Shown: piece by piece, positions 9,607 through 18,444 of the stretch
Numbering within the stretch: position 1 is the stretch's first letter
How the letters are laid out: each line of letters begins with the position of its first letter
Source: Chryseobacterium aureum
GTDB lineage: Bacteria; Bacteroidota; Bacteroidia; Flavobacteriales; Weeksellaceae
DNA length: 64,000 nucleotides
Direction: 5' to 3'
Assembly: GCF_003971235.1 (NCBI RefSeq)
Contig: NZ_CP034661.1
Location: 3,286,001-3,350,000 of the forward strand
The notes under the pieces: generated by a model
Told to the model about the DNA's origin: nothing
Seen by the model: only the letters and a program-made list of their open reading frames with translations
The model's database searches: none
Translations under genes and position numbers: made by a program

Positions 9607-10194
9607 TTATTTTCTTTTTGAAAGTACTTCGTCAATAAAAACACGGCGGCTTACCGCTTCATAACTTTCAGTCTCTCCCAGTTCTACCAGGTCATCTCCC
9701 TGAGAAGTTCTCATAGAATAGTTGGCAAGATTACCTGTTCTTTTGCAAATAGCATGCACTTTTGTAACGTACTCGGCAGTGGCCATCAGATTAGGCATTG
9801 GCCCGAAAGGACGCCCTAAAAAGTCCATATCCAGACCGGCAATGACCACTCTGATACCGCTATTGGCAAGCTGATTGGCAACTTCTACAATGCTTTCATC
9901 AAAAAACTGAGCTTCATCAATGGCTACTACATCACAATTGGAAGCCAGCAGAAGAATTTCATTAGGGTTTTCCACTGCTGTACTGCGGATTTTATTCTGA
10001 TTATGAGATACTACATCCTCTTCAGAATAGCGTACATCCATTTTAGGTTTAAAAATTTCCACATTCTGTCCTGCCATTTCCGCTCTTCGCAATCTGCGGA
10101 TAAGTTCCTCGGTTTTACCGGAAAACATAGAGCCACAAATTACTTCCATCCAACCGCTTTGTTTGGAATGATTAATTGTATTTTCTAAAAACAT
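9607..10194 (-). CDS. tdk: Thymidine kinase, type II
   Basis: Salvage kinase that phosphorylates thymidine to dTMP (195 residues). The P-loop GSMFSGKT is at 21-28, the catalytic DEAQ at 93-96 (Glu94 as base), and the lasso-type C-terminal domain follows. In most TK1-type enzymes that domain binds zinc through four cysteines. Here only Cys150 remains (HAICKRTGNLANY); the other positions read Gly/Thr, Arg and Phe, so zinc is probably absent. This appears to be a lineage trait rather than damage because the rest is intact. The gene is divergent from the acidic repeat protein and has a TACTTTTG -7 element at 10224-10231 (minus). Confidence 0.93.
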   Translation of the reverse strand: MFLENTINHSKQSGWMEVICGSMFSGKTEELIRRLRRAEMAGQNVEIFKPKMDVRYSEEDVVSHNQNKIRSTAVENPNEILLLASNCDVVAIDEAQFFDESIVEVANQLANSGIRVVIAGLDMDFLGRPFGPMPNLMATAEYVTKVHAICKRTGNLANYSMRTSQGDDLVELGETESYEAVSRRVFIDEVLSKRK

Positions 10195-10223
10195 TTGTTA
10201 AATTAGCCGTATATTTTTAACAT

Positions 10224-10231
10224 CAAAAGTA
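10224..10231 (-). promoter_or_regulatory. -7 element of tdk promoter
   Basis: Minus strand reads TACTTTTG, an exact TAnnTTTG Bacteroidota -7 element, 30 bp before the tdk start codon. No convincing -33 TTG was found. Confidence 0.5.
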
Positions 10232-10255
10232 AGCAATTTTAATAAGAATCTTATT

Positions 10256-11728
10256 ATGCAGAATATCCAAGATTTAAAGGAAAAGATTTTTTTTGAATCC
10301 ATGAATATCATTGATAATCTGGACAAAATAAGCCACATAGATGAACTACTTTCCAAGCAAGATCTTGTAGATGAGCTTGCTAACAGGATTTCTTTTTTGA
10401 AGCTGCTGGAAAAAAATATCGAATATTTCGTTACAGACACTCCAGCACAGAATACGGAGCATCAGCACCTCTCTTTTATATCCGGAGATACGGATCATCA
10501 TGATGCAGGCAATGAAGTGACAGAAGAGGAAGCTATTTTTAATAATGAGCTGAACGAAATTGATGAAAATGAAGTTTTCCCGAACGGATCAGAAGAAGAG
10601 GAAGCCGTTTTCACCAACCAGCTTAATGATATTGTTGAAAATGAATTTCATGAGAATATCGTAAGTTTTGTAGAAGAAAACCAACAGGAAAATATTCAGG
10701 AGGAGACTTCCGAGCACGAATTGCTGGAAGAAGAAGCTGTTTTTAATAACCAGTTGAACGAAATTGATGAAAATGAAATTTCAGAAGAGCAGAGAGCTGT
10801 TCTAAGTTTTGTGGATGAAGAAAAAATCCTTGCCAATTCTACACCAGATTCTGACGAAGACCTGAATGAAGATCTTTTTCAGCATGAAGTGACGGAGGAA
10901 GAAGCTGTTTTCAATAATCAGCTTAATGAAATAGAAAAGCAGGAAGAAGAGCCCGCTGAATCTGAAAAAGAAACGGATTTTGCTGCGGTAAATGATGCAA
11001 AAGCTTCGGTAGCAGAAACAATCCCAAGTATTTTTGATGCGGAAACCCTGGATGATGAAATACTGATTGAAGAAAATGAAGAGCAGTTTGTCTCTTCAAC
11101 GATTTCCATAGAACAGGGAGAAATGGCTACAGAAACTTCTAATGTGGAAAATATCCTGAGTGAGATAAAAAATGATCATTCTGAAGCGCCTGCAAAAGAA
11201 GAAAGCATTCTCGCTGAAGTCTACGACAGAAGAAAAATTGTGGAAATTGATAAACCTGTTCCCGAAGAAACAGATAAACATCCTTCTGATGAAAGCTTCG
11301 AAAATTTAGAAGAATACCATCGGGAGAAAAAAATAAAATTAGCCAATATCAAAGGAATGAAGGCTGTTCAGTCGCTTTTTGATGACGATCATCTGGAAAG
11401 AGAACTTCCTAAACAAGAAACCCCGGCTCCCGTGGTAAAAGAAGATACAGGAAGCATTCTGAAATCCAATATTCCAACCCAATTCATGGAGGCAGATAAG
11501 ATAAAAACAGAGTTTAAACTGGATTTAAATGACAGGATTGCCTTCACGAAAATGCTGTTTGAAGGAAGCCAGTCTGATCTGAATGATACTGTCTATCAGC
11601 TGAATCAGTTCAGAACACTGGAAGAAGCCAAAGAATATCTCAGTGATCTGTATTACGAAAGAAAATGGAATAAGGTGGATGAATATGCACAGAGACTTTG
11701 GATATTGGTGGAAAATAAATTCTTATAA
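10256..11728 (+). CDS. Acidic low-complexity protein with four EEEAVFNNQLNEI repeats
   Basis: A 490-residue, highly acidic, soluble protein without signal peptide or membrane segment. The N-terminal 65 residues and the C-terminal ~110 residues look folded; between them is a long Glu-rich linker. Four near-identical copies of EE-EA-(V/I)F-(N/T)N-(Q/E)LN-(E/D)I occur at about residues 92, 117, 161 and 213, the first and third followed by DENE and the last by EKQ. The C-terminal segment (FKLDLNDRIAFTKMLFEG...) looks helical. I do not recognise the family. It starts divergently from tdk and is followed by rsmI after 2 bp. The repeats look like short linear motifs that could bind several copies of one partner, which is inference only. 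Confidence 0.85.
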   Translation: MQNIQDLKEKIFFESMNIIDNLDKISHIDELLSKQDLVDELANRISFLKLLEKNIEYFVTDTPAQNTEHQHLSFISGDTDHHDAGNEVTEEEAIFNNELNEIDENEVFPNGSEEEEAVFTNQLNDIVENEFHENIVSFVEENQQENIQEETSEHELLEEEAVFNNQLNEIDENEISEEQRAVLSFVDEEKILANSTPDSDEDLNEDLFQHEVTEEEAVFNNQLNEIEKQEEEPAESEKETDFAAVNDAKASVAETIPSIFDAETLDDEILIEENEEQFVSSTISIEQGEMATETSNVENILSEIKNDHSEAPAKEESILAEVYDRRKIVEIDKPVPEETDKHPSDESFENLEEYHREKKIKLANIKGMKAVQSLFDDDHLERELPKQETPAPVVKEDTGSILKSNIPTQFMEADKIKTEFKLDLNDRIAFTKMLFEGSQSDLNDTVYQLNQFRTLEEAKEYLSDLYYERKWNKVDEYAQRLWILVENKFL

Positions 11729-11730
11729 TT

Positions 11731-12405
11731 TTGAGCGGAATCCTATATTTTGTTCCCACACCCGTTGGGAACCTGGAAGATATGACCTTCAGGGCGGTAA
11801 ATGTCCTGAAAGATGTAGATTATATTTTGTGTGAAGATACCCGAACTTCCGGAATACTTTTAAAACATTTTGAGATCTCCAAGCCTTTGAAGTCTTATCA
11901 TTTACACAATGAGCATCAGGCGACAGAGAAAGTGATTGCAGACCTTAAAACCGGCCAGAATATCGCAATCATTACGGATGCAGGAACTCCGGGTATTTCA
12001 GATCCGGGATATTTACTGGCAAAAGCAGGAGCAGACAACAATATTGATATGATCTGCCTGCCGGGAGCTACAGCCCTGATTCCGGCATTGGTGGTTTCAG
12101 GCCTTCCCAATAACGAGTTTTTATTTGCCGGATTTTTACCGCAGAAAAAAGGAAGGCAGACAAAGCTGAAGCAGCTGGCGGAAGAAAAAAAGACCATCGT
12201 TCTATACGAAAGTCCTCACAAAATCAATACCACGCTGGAGCAGATTAAAGAATTCTTCGGAGAAGAAACCAAAGTAAGCTTAAGCCGTGAGATCTCTAAA
12301 AAATTTGAAGAAACCAAAAGAGGAACAATCAGTGAATTAATTGAGTTTTCAAAAAGTAAAACTTTAAAGGGAGAGATCGTTCTTATTGTCAATAATTCTA
12401 TTTAA
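11731..12405 (+). CDS. rsmI: 16S rRNA (cytidine-1402-2'-O)-methyltransferase RsmI
   Basis: Tetrapyrrole-methylase-fold enzyme (224 residues) that 2'-O-methylates C1402 of 16S rRNA in the decoding centre. It has the family N-terminus GILYFVPTPVGNLEDMT (3-19), then CEDTRTSGILL, the glycine-rich SAM-binding block TDAGTPGISDPGYLL, and a PGATALIPALVVSGLP segment. The start is TTG at 11731; homologues begin MSGxLYxVPTP, so the frame requires it. It lies 2 bp after the acidic protein and 5 bp before the WG-repeat gene, in one tight operon. It lacks the C-terminal extension of longer (E. coli type) RsmI proteins, as is common in Bacteroidota. Confidence 0.95.
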   Translation: MSGILYFVPTPVGNLEDMTFRAVNVLKDVDYILCEDTRTSGILLKHFEISKPLKSYHLHNEHQATEKVIADLKTGQNIAIITDAGTPGISDPGYLLAKAGADNNIDMICLPGATALIPALVVSGLPNNEFLFAGFLPQKKGRQTKLKQLAEEKKTIVLYESPHKINTTLEQIKEFFGEETKVSLSREISKKFEETKRGTISELIEFSKSKTLKGEIVLIVNNSI

Positions 12406-12410
12406 TTTTC

Positions 12411-13922
12411 TTGAAGAAATTAGTTTTTGTTTTATGTTCTGTAGTCTGTACAGCACAGACTAACCAATATATGAAAGTGATTCTGTCTCAAAAGACAGAA
12501 AAAGAGGTAAGTTCCTATTCGGAAGGATATGGAACGTTTTATGATGCCGGTTATAAAAAACAGGGAATTGTAGATTCTTTAGGGAATATTACCTTTGAAT
12601 CTCCGTATAAGGGAAGTATTTTGCACATTTATAAAAACAGATTCATTCTGTATTCTGAAGAAGGAAACAATAGAAAATCAGCCATTATTGACGAAAAAGG
12701 GAAAGAAATTATCCCTTTAGATGATCAGGAATTCAATACACCATGGTGGAGCAAAGTATGTATTATTTCCTCAAAACAGGATAAAGAAGCTGTTTTTGAC
12801 TTTAATGGGAAGGAAATCATTCCGTATTCTGAAAAAATCCGTTTTTCTGGCAAGAACAGGTTTTTTGTTTTAAAAGATAAAAAATGGTTGCTGTATGACC
12901 TTACCGGAAAGCAGCTCAGCACCCGGGAATTTAAAGAAGATTATAACTTCGAAGACGGAAAAGCACTGATCATTAATGAAGACAATGAAAATGAAATCAT
13001 TGGAAATAATGGCCAGACACTCCATAAGTTTTCAAAACAGATCATCAATATCAATGCTTATCCTTATCTGATTACCCAAAATAAAAATACAGGGAAATAT
13101 GGCTTGATTGATACGGAAGGAAATGCCATTGCCGAAGAAATTTTTAACGATATCGTGCCGGAATATTTTGGCAGGAAGGAATATATCTACCTTACAAAAA
13201 ACGGAAAGACAACCATCTTTAATAAAAAAGAAAGAAAGTTGTATCCACAGGCTTTTAAATATTTGAACCCTCTATCCAATAACCTTTTCAGTGTTTATAG
13301 CGATAAGCTGAAGAAATCCGGGATCGTAGATCTGCAGGGAAATATAATCCTTCCTCAGGAATATGATTTCATCAAAAGTTTTACCATTTCCGGCAAAGAT
13401 TTTATTTACCTCAAAAAAGGGAATGAAGAACAGTTTCTCGATAAGGATCTTAAAAATATTCTAGGAGAGGGAGTTCAGATTTTAGGGTTTTATCCGGACA
13501 ATCTTATCATCGGAAAGCAGGATCGATACTACCTATTTTCTGTAAATGGGCATACGCTGTCTGAGCTGAAAAATATCAGCCAGATCAAAAAAGGAGATGT
13601 AGAATATTTTAATCCGCTGAATCAGTATTCAAAACCTCTGGTCTGTAGGAATACTGGGAATTTTTATGGTATCCTGGACGGAAAAGGAACAGAAATTGTA
13701 CCCTTTATCTATGAAGATATTATCACTTTCGGGAACGCTGAAAACGAAATTGTGGTAAAAAAGGAAGGAAAATTTGGCGTTTCAAACTTTCAAAACGAGC
13801 CTCTTAAAGAAATTGTTTATGATAAATATTTCTGGCAGAAAGAAGTGCTGAAACTGGATAAAGGCAAAAAAACGGATTTTATTTATTTCACCAGATTTAA
13901 AAATAATCTTGTTCAGCTTTAA
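12411..13922 (+). CDS. Secreted WG-repeat protein
   Basis: A 503-residue protein with an N-terminal signal peptide (MKKLVFVLCSVVCTAQ) and tandem WG_beta_rep units of the form G-x-x-(N/D)-x-x-G-x-x-(I/V)-(I/L)-P. Examples are KYGLIDTEGN-AIAEEIFNDI near residues 227-246, KSGIVDLQGN-IILPQEYDFI and FYGILDGKGT-EIVPFIYEDI. Each unit is a pair of beta strands, and such proteins are thought to form repeat scaffolds in the periplasm or on the surface. The start is TTG at 12411, the second TTG start in this operon, supported by the signal peptide. No enzymatic motif is visible. Confidence 0.88.
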   Translation: MKKLVFVLCSVVCTAQTNQYMKVILSQKTEKEVSSYSEGYGTFYDAGYKKQGIVDSLGNITFESPYKGSILHIYKNRFILYSEEGNNRKSAIIDEKGKEIIPLDDQEFNTPWWSKVCIISSKQDKEAVFDFNGKEIIPYSEKIRFSGKNRFFVLKDKKWLLYDLTGKQLSTREFKEDYNFEDGKALIINEDNENEIIGNNGQTLHKFSKQIININAYPYLITQNKNTGKYGLIDTEGNAIAEEIFNDIVPEYFGRKEYIYLTKNGKTTIFNKKERKLYPQAFKYLNPLSNNLFSVYSDKLKKSGIVDLQGNIILPQEYDFIKSFTISGKDFIYLKKGNEEQFLDKDLKNILGEGVQILGFYPDNLIIGKQDRYYLFSVNGHTLSELKNISQIKKGDVEYFNPLNQYSKPLVCRNTGNFYGILDGKGTEIVPFIYEDIITFGNAENEIVVKKEGKFGVSNFQNEPLKEIVYDKYFWQKEVLKLDKGKKTDFIYFTRFKNNLVQL

Positions 13923-13975
13923 TAAAAATCCTGATAATTGTCAAAAATATCCAGTATTTTAACAATTTAAATGGG

Positions 13976-14001
13976 TTGAATAACATTTTATAATATCTTT
14001 G
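13976..14001 (+). promoter_or_regulatory. fabG promoter
   Basis: TTG at 13976-13978 and a perfect TATCTTTG (TAnnTTTG) at 13994-14001, 15 bp apart. This leaves a leader of nearly 90 nt before the fabG ATG. Confidence 0.7.
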
Positions 14002-14094
14002 CAGACCGTTTAATTCCGGATAGGAATTGTAGAAGCAATAAGAGGCAGCTGTCACAAGCTGAACGAGTTATAAGAAAAATAATTATCAATAGAT

Positions 14095-14838
14095 ATGAAA
14101 ATATTAGAAGGAAAAGTAGCACTAATTACCGGAGCTACAAGAGGAATCGGTAAAGGTATCGCTGAAATGTTTGCTCAGCAGGGGGCAAAAGTAGCATTTA
14201 CCTACGCCGGCTCTGTAGACAAAGCAAAAGAATTAGAAGCAGCTTTAAGTTCTGTAACCCAAATTAAGGGATATCAGTCTGATGCATCAGATTATGATGC
14301 TGCTCAGAAATTGGTGGAAGATGTAATGGCAGAATTCGGGCAGATTGATATTCTGATCAACAATGCAGGAATTACAAAAGATAACCTGTTATTGAGAATG
14401 TCTAAAGAAGACTGGGATAAAGTAATTAAAGTAAACCTGGATTCAGTTTTTAATCTTACCAAAGCTGTCATCAAGCCGATGATGAAGGCAAGATCAGGAT
14501 CTATTATTAATATGACCTCTGTAGTAGGAGTGAAGGGGAATGCCGGACAGGCCAATTATGCTGCTTCAAAGGCAGGTGTTATAGGGTTTACAAAATCTGT
14601 AGCCCTGGAATTAGGGTCAAGAAACATCAGATGCAACGCTATTGCCCCTGGATTTATTGAAACGGAAATGACCGCTGTTCTGGACGAAAAAACAGTGCAG
14701 GGATGGAGAGAAGAAATTCCGATGAAGAGAGGAGGACAGCCTGCAGATATCGCGAATGCATGCGTGTTCCTGGGAAGTGAAATGTCAGCATACATTACCG
14801 GACAGACGCTGAACGTTGACGGTGGTATGTTAACTTAA
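14095..14838 (+). CDS. fabG: 3-oxoacyl-[acyl-carrier-protein] reductase FabG
   Basis: Short-chain dehydrogenase (247 residues) that reduces 3-oxoacyl-ACP with NADPH in the elongation cycle of type II fatty acid synthesis. The cofactor loop GATRGIG is at 13-19 and NNAG at 89-92. The catalytic Ser142, Tyr155 and Lys159 are in place (YAASK), and the C-terminus ends in the expected GQTLNVDGGM. It is a single gene with its own promoter (TATCTTTG at 13994) and a strong shared terminator, so it is probably monocistronic. The long 5' leader has no obvious riboswitch. Confidence 0.96.
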   Translation: MKILEGKVALITGATRGIGKGIAEMFAQQGAKVAFTYAGSVDKAKELEAALSSVTQIKGYQSDASDYDAAQKLVEDVMAEFGQIDILINNAGITKDNLLLRMSKEDWDKVIKVNLDSVFNLTKAVIKPMMKARSGSIINMTSVVGVKGNAGQANYAASKAGVIGFTKSVALELGSRNIRCNAIAPGFIETEMTAVLDEKTVQGWREEIPMKRGGQPADIANACVFLGSEMSAYITGQTLNVDGGMLT

Positions 14839-14843
14839 AATAT

Positions 14844-14872
14844 AAAAGGCTGCATGTTTGCAGCCTTTTTGA
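14844..14872 (+). terminator. Bidirectional terminator between fabG and guaC
   Basis: Stem AAAAGGCTGCA (14844-14854) and TGCAGCCTTTT (14859-14869) with a 4-nt loop and T tail. The two genes converge on it. Confidence 0.9.
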
Positions 14873-14889
14873 TTACTTTTCACTCAGTT

Positions 14890-15927
14890 TTAGTTAAAAA
14901 CCTGATTTTCCTGTTCCTGGACTCTTATAAAAGTAGTTCTCTTGGAAAGCTCTTTAAGTTTTGAAGCACCCACATAGGTACAGGTAGATCTTACGCCCCC
15001 TAATATATCCTTTACCGTCTCTGAAACAGGACCTTTATACGCTACTTTCACTGTTTTTCCTTCAGAGGCACGGTATTCAGCCACCCCTCCCGAATGTTTA
15101 TCCATTGCGGTTTTTGAGCTCATTCCGTAGAAAAGACGATACTTTTTGCCATTTTCTTCAATCATTTCGCCACCGCTTTCATCATGTCCGGCAAACATTC
15201 CGCCCAGCATCACGAAATCTGCACCTCCTCCGAAGGCTTTTGCAACATCTCCGGGAACCTTACATCCGCCATCTGCAATGATATGGCCTCCCAAACCATG
15301 AGCGGCATCCGAACACTCGATAATCGCAGAAAGCTGCGGATAGCCTACCCCTGTTTTTACTCTTGTTGTACAAACTGATCCGGGGCCAATCCCGACTTTT
15401 ATAATATCTGCTCCTACCAGAAGAAGTTCCTCCACCATTTCTCCGGTAACCACATTTCCGGCTATAATAATTTTATCAGGAAAATTAGCCCTTGCTTTCT
15501 TCACAAATTCAACAAAATGCTCAGAATAGCCATTGGCTACATCTATACAGAGAAACTCAATTTTTGGGTGCTTATCAAGGATCAGCTTTATTTTTTCTTC
15601 ATCTGCTTTTCCTGTTCCGGTGCTTAAAGCAATATACTGATGAATGCTTTCCGGCTGGCTGTCCAGAAACCGGCTCCATTCTTCAGGAGTATAATGTTTG
15701 TGAACTGCTGTAATAATTTTTTCTTTGGCAAGCTCCACAGCCATCTCAAAAGTTCCTACCGTATCCATATTGGCTGCAATTACGGGAACTCCTGTCCATT
15801 TTTTCTTAGTGTGCTTAAAGGTAAATTCTCTTTCTAAATTAACTTCCGATCGGGATTTTAAAGTAGAACGCTTAGGGCGGAACATTACATCCTTAAACCC
15901 CAGTTTTATGTCATATTCTATACGCAT
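14890..15927 (-). CDS. guaC: GMP reductase
   Basis: TIM-barrel enzyme (345 residues) that reductively deaminates GMP to IMP with NADPH, feeding guanine nucleotides back to the IMP pool. The active-site loop [20 protein letters not shown] has the nucleophile Cys186, the position also used in E. coli GuaC. The N-terminal [15 protein letters not shown] block is typical of GuaC. There are no CBS domains, which separates it from IMP dehydrogenase. It converges with fabG and is divergent from the lgt-like operon. Upstream on the minus strand there is a TACCTTTA sequence (15948-15955), one base off the -7 consensus. Confidence 0.95.
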   Translation of the reverse strand: MRIEYDIKLGFKDVMFRPKRSTLKSRSEVNLEREFTFKHTKKKWTGVPVIAANMDTVGTFEMAVELAKEKIITAVHKHYTPEEWSRFLDSQPESIHQYIALSTGTGKADEEKIKLILDKHPKIEFLCIDVANGYSEHFVEFVKKARANFPDKIIIAGNVVTGEMVEELLLVGADIIKVGIGPGSVCTTRVKTGVGYPQLSAIIECSDAAHGLGGHIIADGGCKVPGDVAKAFGGGADFVMLGGMFAGHDESGGEMIEENGKKYRLFYGMSSKTAMDKHSGGVAEYRASEGKTVKVAYKGPVSETVKDILGGVRSTCTYVGASKLKELSKRTTFIRVQEQENQVFN

Positions 15928-15975
15928 TTTGTAATTATTTGTCAGAATAAAGGTAGTGAATATTATGAAATAGTG

Positions 15976-15983
15976 TATTTTTG
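15976..15983 (+). promoter_or_regulatory. -7 element close to the lgt-like start codon
   Basis: TATTTTTG (TAnnTTTG) ends only 5 bp before the ATG at 15989. If used with normal spacing the transcript would start at or next to the ATG, so it would be leaderless. Confidence 0.4.
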
Positions 15984-15988
15984 AAATA

Positions 15989-16741
15989 ATGGATTTTCCT
16001 GTAACATTTCATCTTTTCGGCAAAACAATCCTTGCTCATCCCCTTTTTGAGGCAGGTGGAATGTTTCTGGGCATGAGATATTATTTTTATCTGAAACGAA
16101 AGTCCAGAGAAAAACTGTCATTCAATACCTCTGCTGCCGTTTTAATAGGCGCCACAGCGGGGGCTTTGATAGGTTCCAAGCTGATTGGTAATCTAGAAAA
16201 CCCCTATACTTTATTTGAGAATTTCAGTATTAAAAAATTTTGGTCAAACAATACCATCGTAGGAGGCCTGGCCTTTGGGCTGTTAGGAGTTGAATTAGCA
16301 AAAAAGATAGTCAGTCATAAAGAAAGTACAGGTGACCTGGTGGTGTTTCCTTTAATGCTGGCGATGATTATAGGGCGGATCGGCTGCTTTCTTACCGGAG
16401 TTTATGAAGAAACCTACGGCATTCCTACAGACTCTGTTTTTGGGATGCATCTGGGAGATCAATACCTCAGGCATCCGGTTGCTTTATATGAAATAGTATT
16501 TCTGATTATTCTATGGCTGGGATTAAGATATATTCAGAAACAGAAGAATTATAAGTCAGGCTTTCTTTTTCAGATCTTTATGCTGAGCTACTTTACATTC
16601 AGGTTTTTATTAGATTTTATAAAACCACGGGTTGAATTTGCTGGAAATCTGGGAACCATACAGCTTGTCTGTATTTGTATAATTATTTATTACATTTATG
16701 CTCTTAAAAATACTCAAACCACTTTAAAATATTCAAGATGA
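15989..16741 (+). CDS. Lgt-like prolipoprotein diacylglyceryl transferase family protein
   Basis: Polytopic membrane protein (250 residues, about seven hydrophobic segments) of the Lgt fold. The signature-like [16 protein letters not shown] is at 129-144 and RHPVALYE at 161-168. Genuine Lgt normally reads GRxGNFxNxE; here the Asn is Cys and the rest differs, so this is probably a paralogue acting on another acceptor and not the housekeeping enzyme. It overlaps the next small membrane gene by 4 bp (ATGA) and sits in an operon with a radical SAM enzyme resembling tetraether lipid synthase. A role in modifying membrane lipids is inference from that context. Confidence 0.75.
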   Translation: MDFPVTFHLFGKTILAHPLFEAGGMFLGMRYYFYLKRKSREKLSFNTSAAVLIGATAGALIGSKLIGNLENPYTLFENFSIKKFWSNNTIVGGLAFGLLGVELAKKIVSHKESTGDLVVFPLMLAMIIGRIGCFLTGVYEETYGIPTDSVFGMHLGDQYLRHPVALYEIVFLIILWLGLRYIQKQKNYKSGFLFQIFMLSYFTFRFLLDFIKPRVEFAGNLGTIQLVCICIIIYYIYALKNTQTTLKYSR

Positions 16742-16965
16742 AATTATTAACACTTTTGGAGGTTGGTGATATGACCGGTGTGGTAATCGTTATCGTTGGC
16801 GTCATAATTATAGGCGCTTTATTATTGTCTCTTATTGTTGCAGGTATTGCAAAACTGATTTATGAAAGTAAGGACAACAGGAAATTCAGCAAAAAACAAT
16901 TTATACAAACAATGCTTATCTCCCTTCTGATCTGTGGATTGATCAGCGGTTACATTTGTGGGTAA
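16738..16965 (+). CDS. Small two-helix membrane protein
   Basis: A 75-residue protein with a hydrophobic helix at about 14-41, a charged loop (YESKDNRKFSKKQ) and a second helix at 53-73. Its start overlaps the stop of the Lgt-like gene (ATGA), and it ends 18 bp before the radical SAM gene, so translation is probably coupled. I do not recognise the family. It may be an accessory subunit of one of its neighbours. Confidence 0.7.
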   Translation: MKLLTLLEVGDMTGVVIVIVGVIIIGALLLSLIVAGIAKLIYESKDNRKFSKKQFIQTMLISLLICGLISGYICG

Positions 16966-16983
16966 GCAATTAAAAAAATAACG

Positions 16984-18387
16984 ATGCCAGTAAGAAACTA
17001 TACGTACTACGATTATACCATCAGCCTTTGCCCGGAATGCCTTAAAAGGGTAGGAGCAAAGATTATCATAGAGGATGAAGCAGTATTTATGACCAAGCGA
17101 TGTCCTGAACATGGCTTTTTTAAAACAAAAATAGCTTCGGATGTACCTTATTATAAAAATATAAGAAACTATAATAAAGCTTCAGAAATGCCTCTTCATT
17201 TCGGAACTGATGTAGAATACGGATGTCCCTATGATTGCGGACTTTGTGTAGACCATGAACAGCATAGCTGTCTTTCTATCGTAGAAGTTACAGACCGCTG
17301 TAATTTGACCTGCCCGACATGTTACGCAATGTCTTCTCCGCACTATGGAAGTCATAGAACGCTGGAAGAAATAGAAGCCATGTTTGATGTTATTGTAAAA
17401 AATGAGGGTGAGCCGGATGTAGTCCAGATCAGCGGTGGGGAACCCACTATTCATCCGGAATTCTTCAAAATTATGGATATTGCGAAGTCAAAACCTATCA
17501 AACATCTCATGCTGAATACCAATGGAGTCAGAATTGCCAACGATCCGGGATTTGCCGAACAGCTGGCCACTTATGCCCCTGAGTTTGAAGTTTATCTTCA
17601 GTTTGATTCATTCAAACCGGAAGTTCTGGAAGATTTTAGAGGTAAAGATCTTACTGCTGTAAGAATGAAAGCATTGGAAAAGCTTAATGAGCTTAATCTT
17701 TCCACGACGTTAGTTATTGTTCTTCAGAAAGGCAAAAATATTGATGAAATCGGAAAAATTATAGAATTTGCGCTTAAGCAGAAGTGTGTGAGGGGAATTA
17801 CCTTCCAGCCCGTTGAAATTGCGGGAAGAAACCGGGAAGATTCTGCTCATGAAAAAATTACTTTAACCGAAGTAAGGCAGGAAATCATCAGTCAGTTTCC
17901 TTTATTAAATGCGGATGATATTATACCGGTTCCCTGTAATCCGGATGCCTTGGCGATGGGATATATTTTGAAACTTCAGGACGAAACCATTCCTTTAACC
18001 AGATATATCAATCCTGCGGATCTTCTGAACAATGAATCAAGAAATACCATCGTTTACGAACAGGATAAAGGGCTGCATATGCAGCTGTTGGATATATTCA
18101 GTACCGGAATTTCTGTAGATAAAGTGCAACCCAAAGTAAATCAGTTACTATGTTGTCTTCCGGAGGTTTCTGCCCCGGATCTTGATTACGATAATCTGTT
18201 TAGAATTATTATTATGAACTTTATGGATGCTCATGATTTTGATGTACGGGCCGTAAAAAAATCGTGTGTGCACATTGTTAATAAAGATTTGAAGTTAATT
18301 CCATTTGAAACTATGAATCTCTTTTACAGGGACGAAAAAAAAGCTTACCTGGAAGAACTCAGAAAAGAAGATAAAGTGTTATTTTAA
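16984..18387 (+). CDS. Radical SAM enzyme, tetraether-synthase-like (COG1964 type)
   Basis: A 467-residue radical SAM protein. The core CNLTCPTC (Cys106, Cys110, Cys113) binds the SAM-cleaving 4Fe-4S cluster, followed by GGEPT near 147-151. N-terminal to it are Cys16, Cys19 and Cys40 (a CPEC...KRCPEHG knuckle) and a CPYDCGLC...C group (Cys81, 85, 88, 96) suggesting extra metal sites. This order is what I remember for the MJ0619/COG1964 family, whose archaeal member Tes joins lipid chains to make tetraether lipids. The bacterial relatives are poorly characterised. The operon with an Lgt-like lipid transferase points to a lipid substrate, which is inference. A strong terminator follows at 18394. 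Confidence 0.82.
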   Translation: MPVRNYTYYDYTISLCPECLKRVGAKIIIEDEAVFMTKRCPEHGFFKTKIASDVPYYKNIRNYNKASEMPLHFGTDVEYGCPYDCGLCVDHEQHSCLSIVEVTDRCNLTCPTCYAMSSPHYGSHRTLEEIEAMFDVIVKNEGEPDVVQISGGEPTIHPEFFKIMDIAKSKPIKHLMLNTNGVRIANDPGFAEQLATYAPEFEVYLQFDSFKPEVLEDFRGKDLTAVRMKALEKLNELNLSTTLVIVLQKGKNIDEIGKIIEFALKQKCVRGITFQPVEIAGRNREDSAHEKITLTEVRQEIISQFPLLNADDIIPVPCNPDALAMGYILKLQDETIPLTRYINPADLLNNESRNTIVYEQDKGLHMQLLDIFSTGISVDKVQPKVNQLLCCLPEVSAPDLDYDNLFRIIIMNFMDAHDFDVRAVKKSCVHIVNKDLKLIPFETMNLFYRDEKKAYLEELRKEDKVLF

Positions 18388-18393
18388 TACCTA

Positions 18394-18426
18394 AAAAAAG
18401 CGTGAAATTTTATTCCACGCTTTTTT
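18394..18426. terminator. Bidirectional terminator between radical SAM gene and surE
   Basis: Stem AAAAAAGCGTG (18394-18404) and CACGCTTTTTT (18416-18426) around an AT loop; it serves both convergent genes. Confidence 0.9.
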
Positions 18427-18444
18427 ATTTTTAATTTTTTAAAT

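Noticed and set aside
14001..14094. Riboswitch in the long fabG leader
   Set aside because: No recognisable aptamer pattern; length alone is not evidence.
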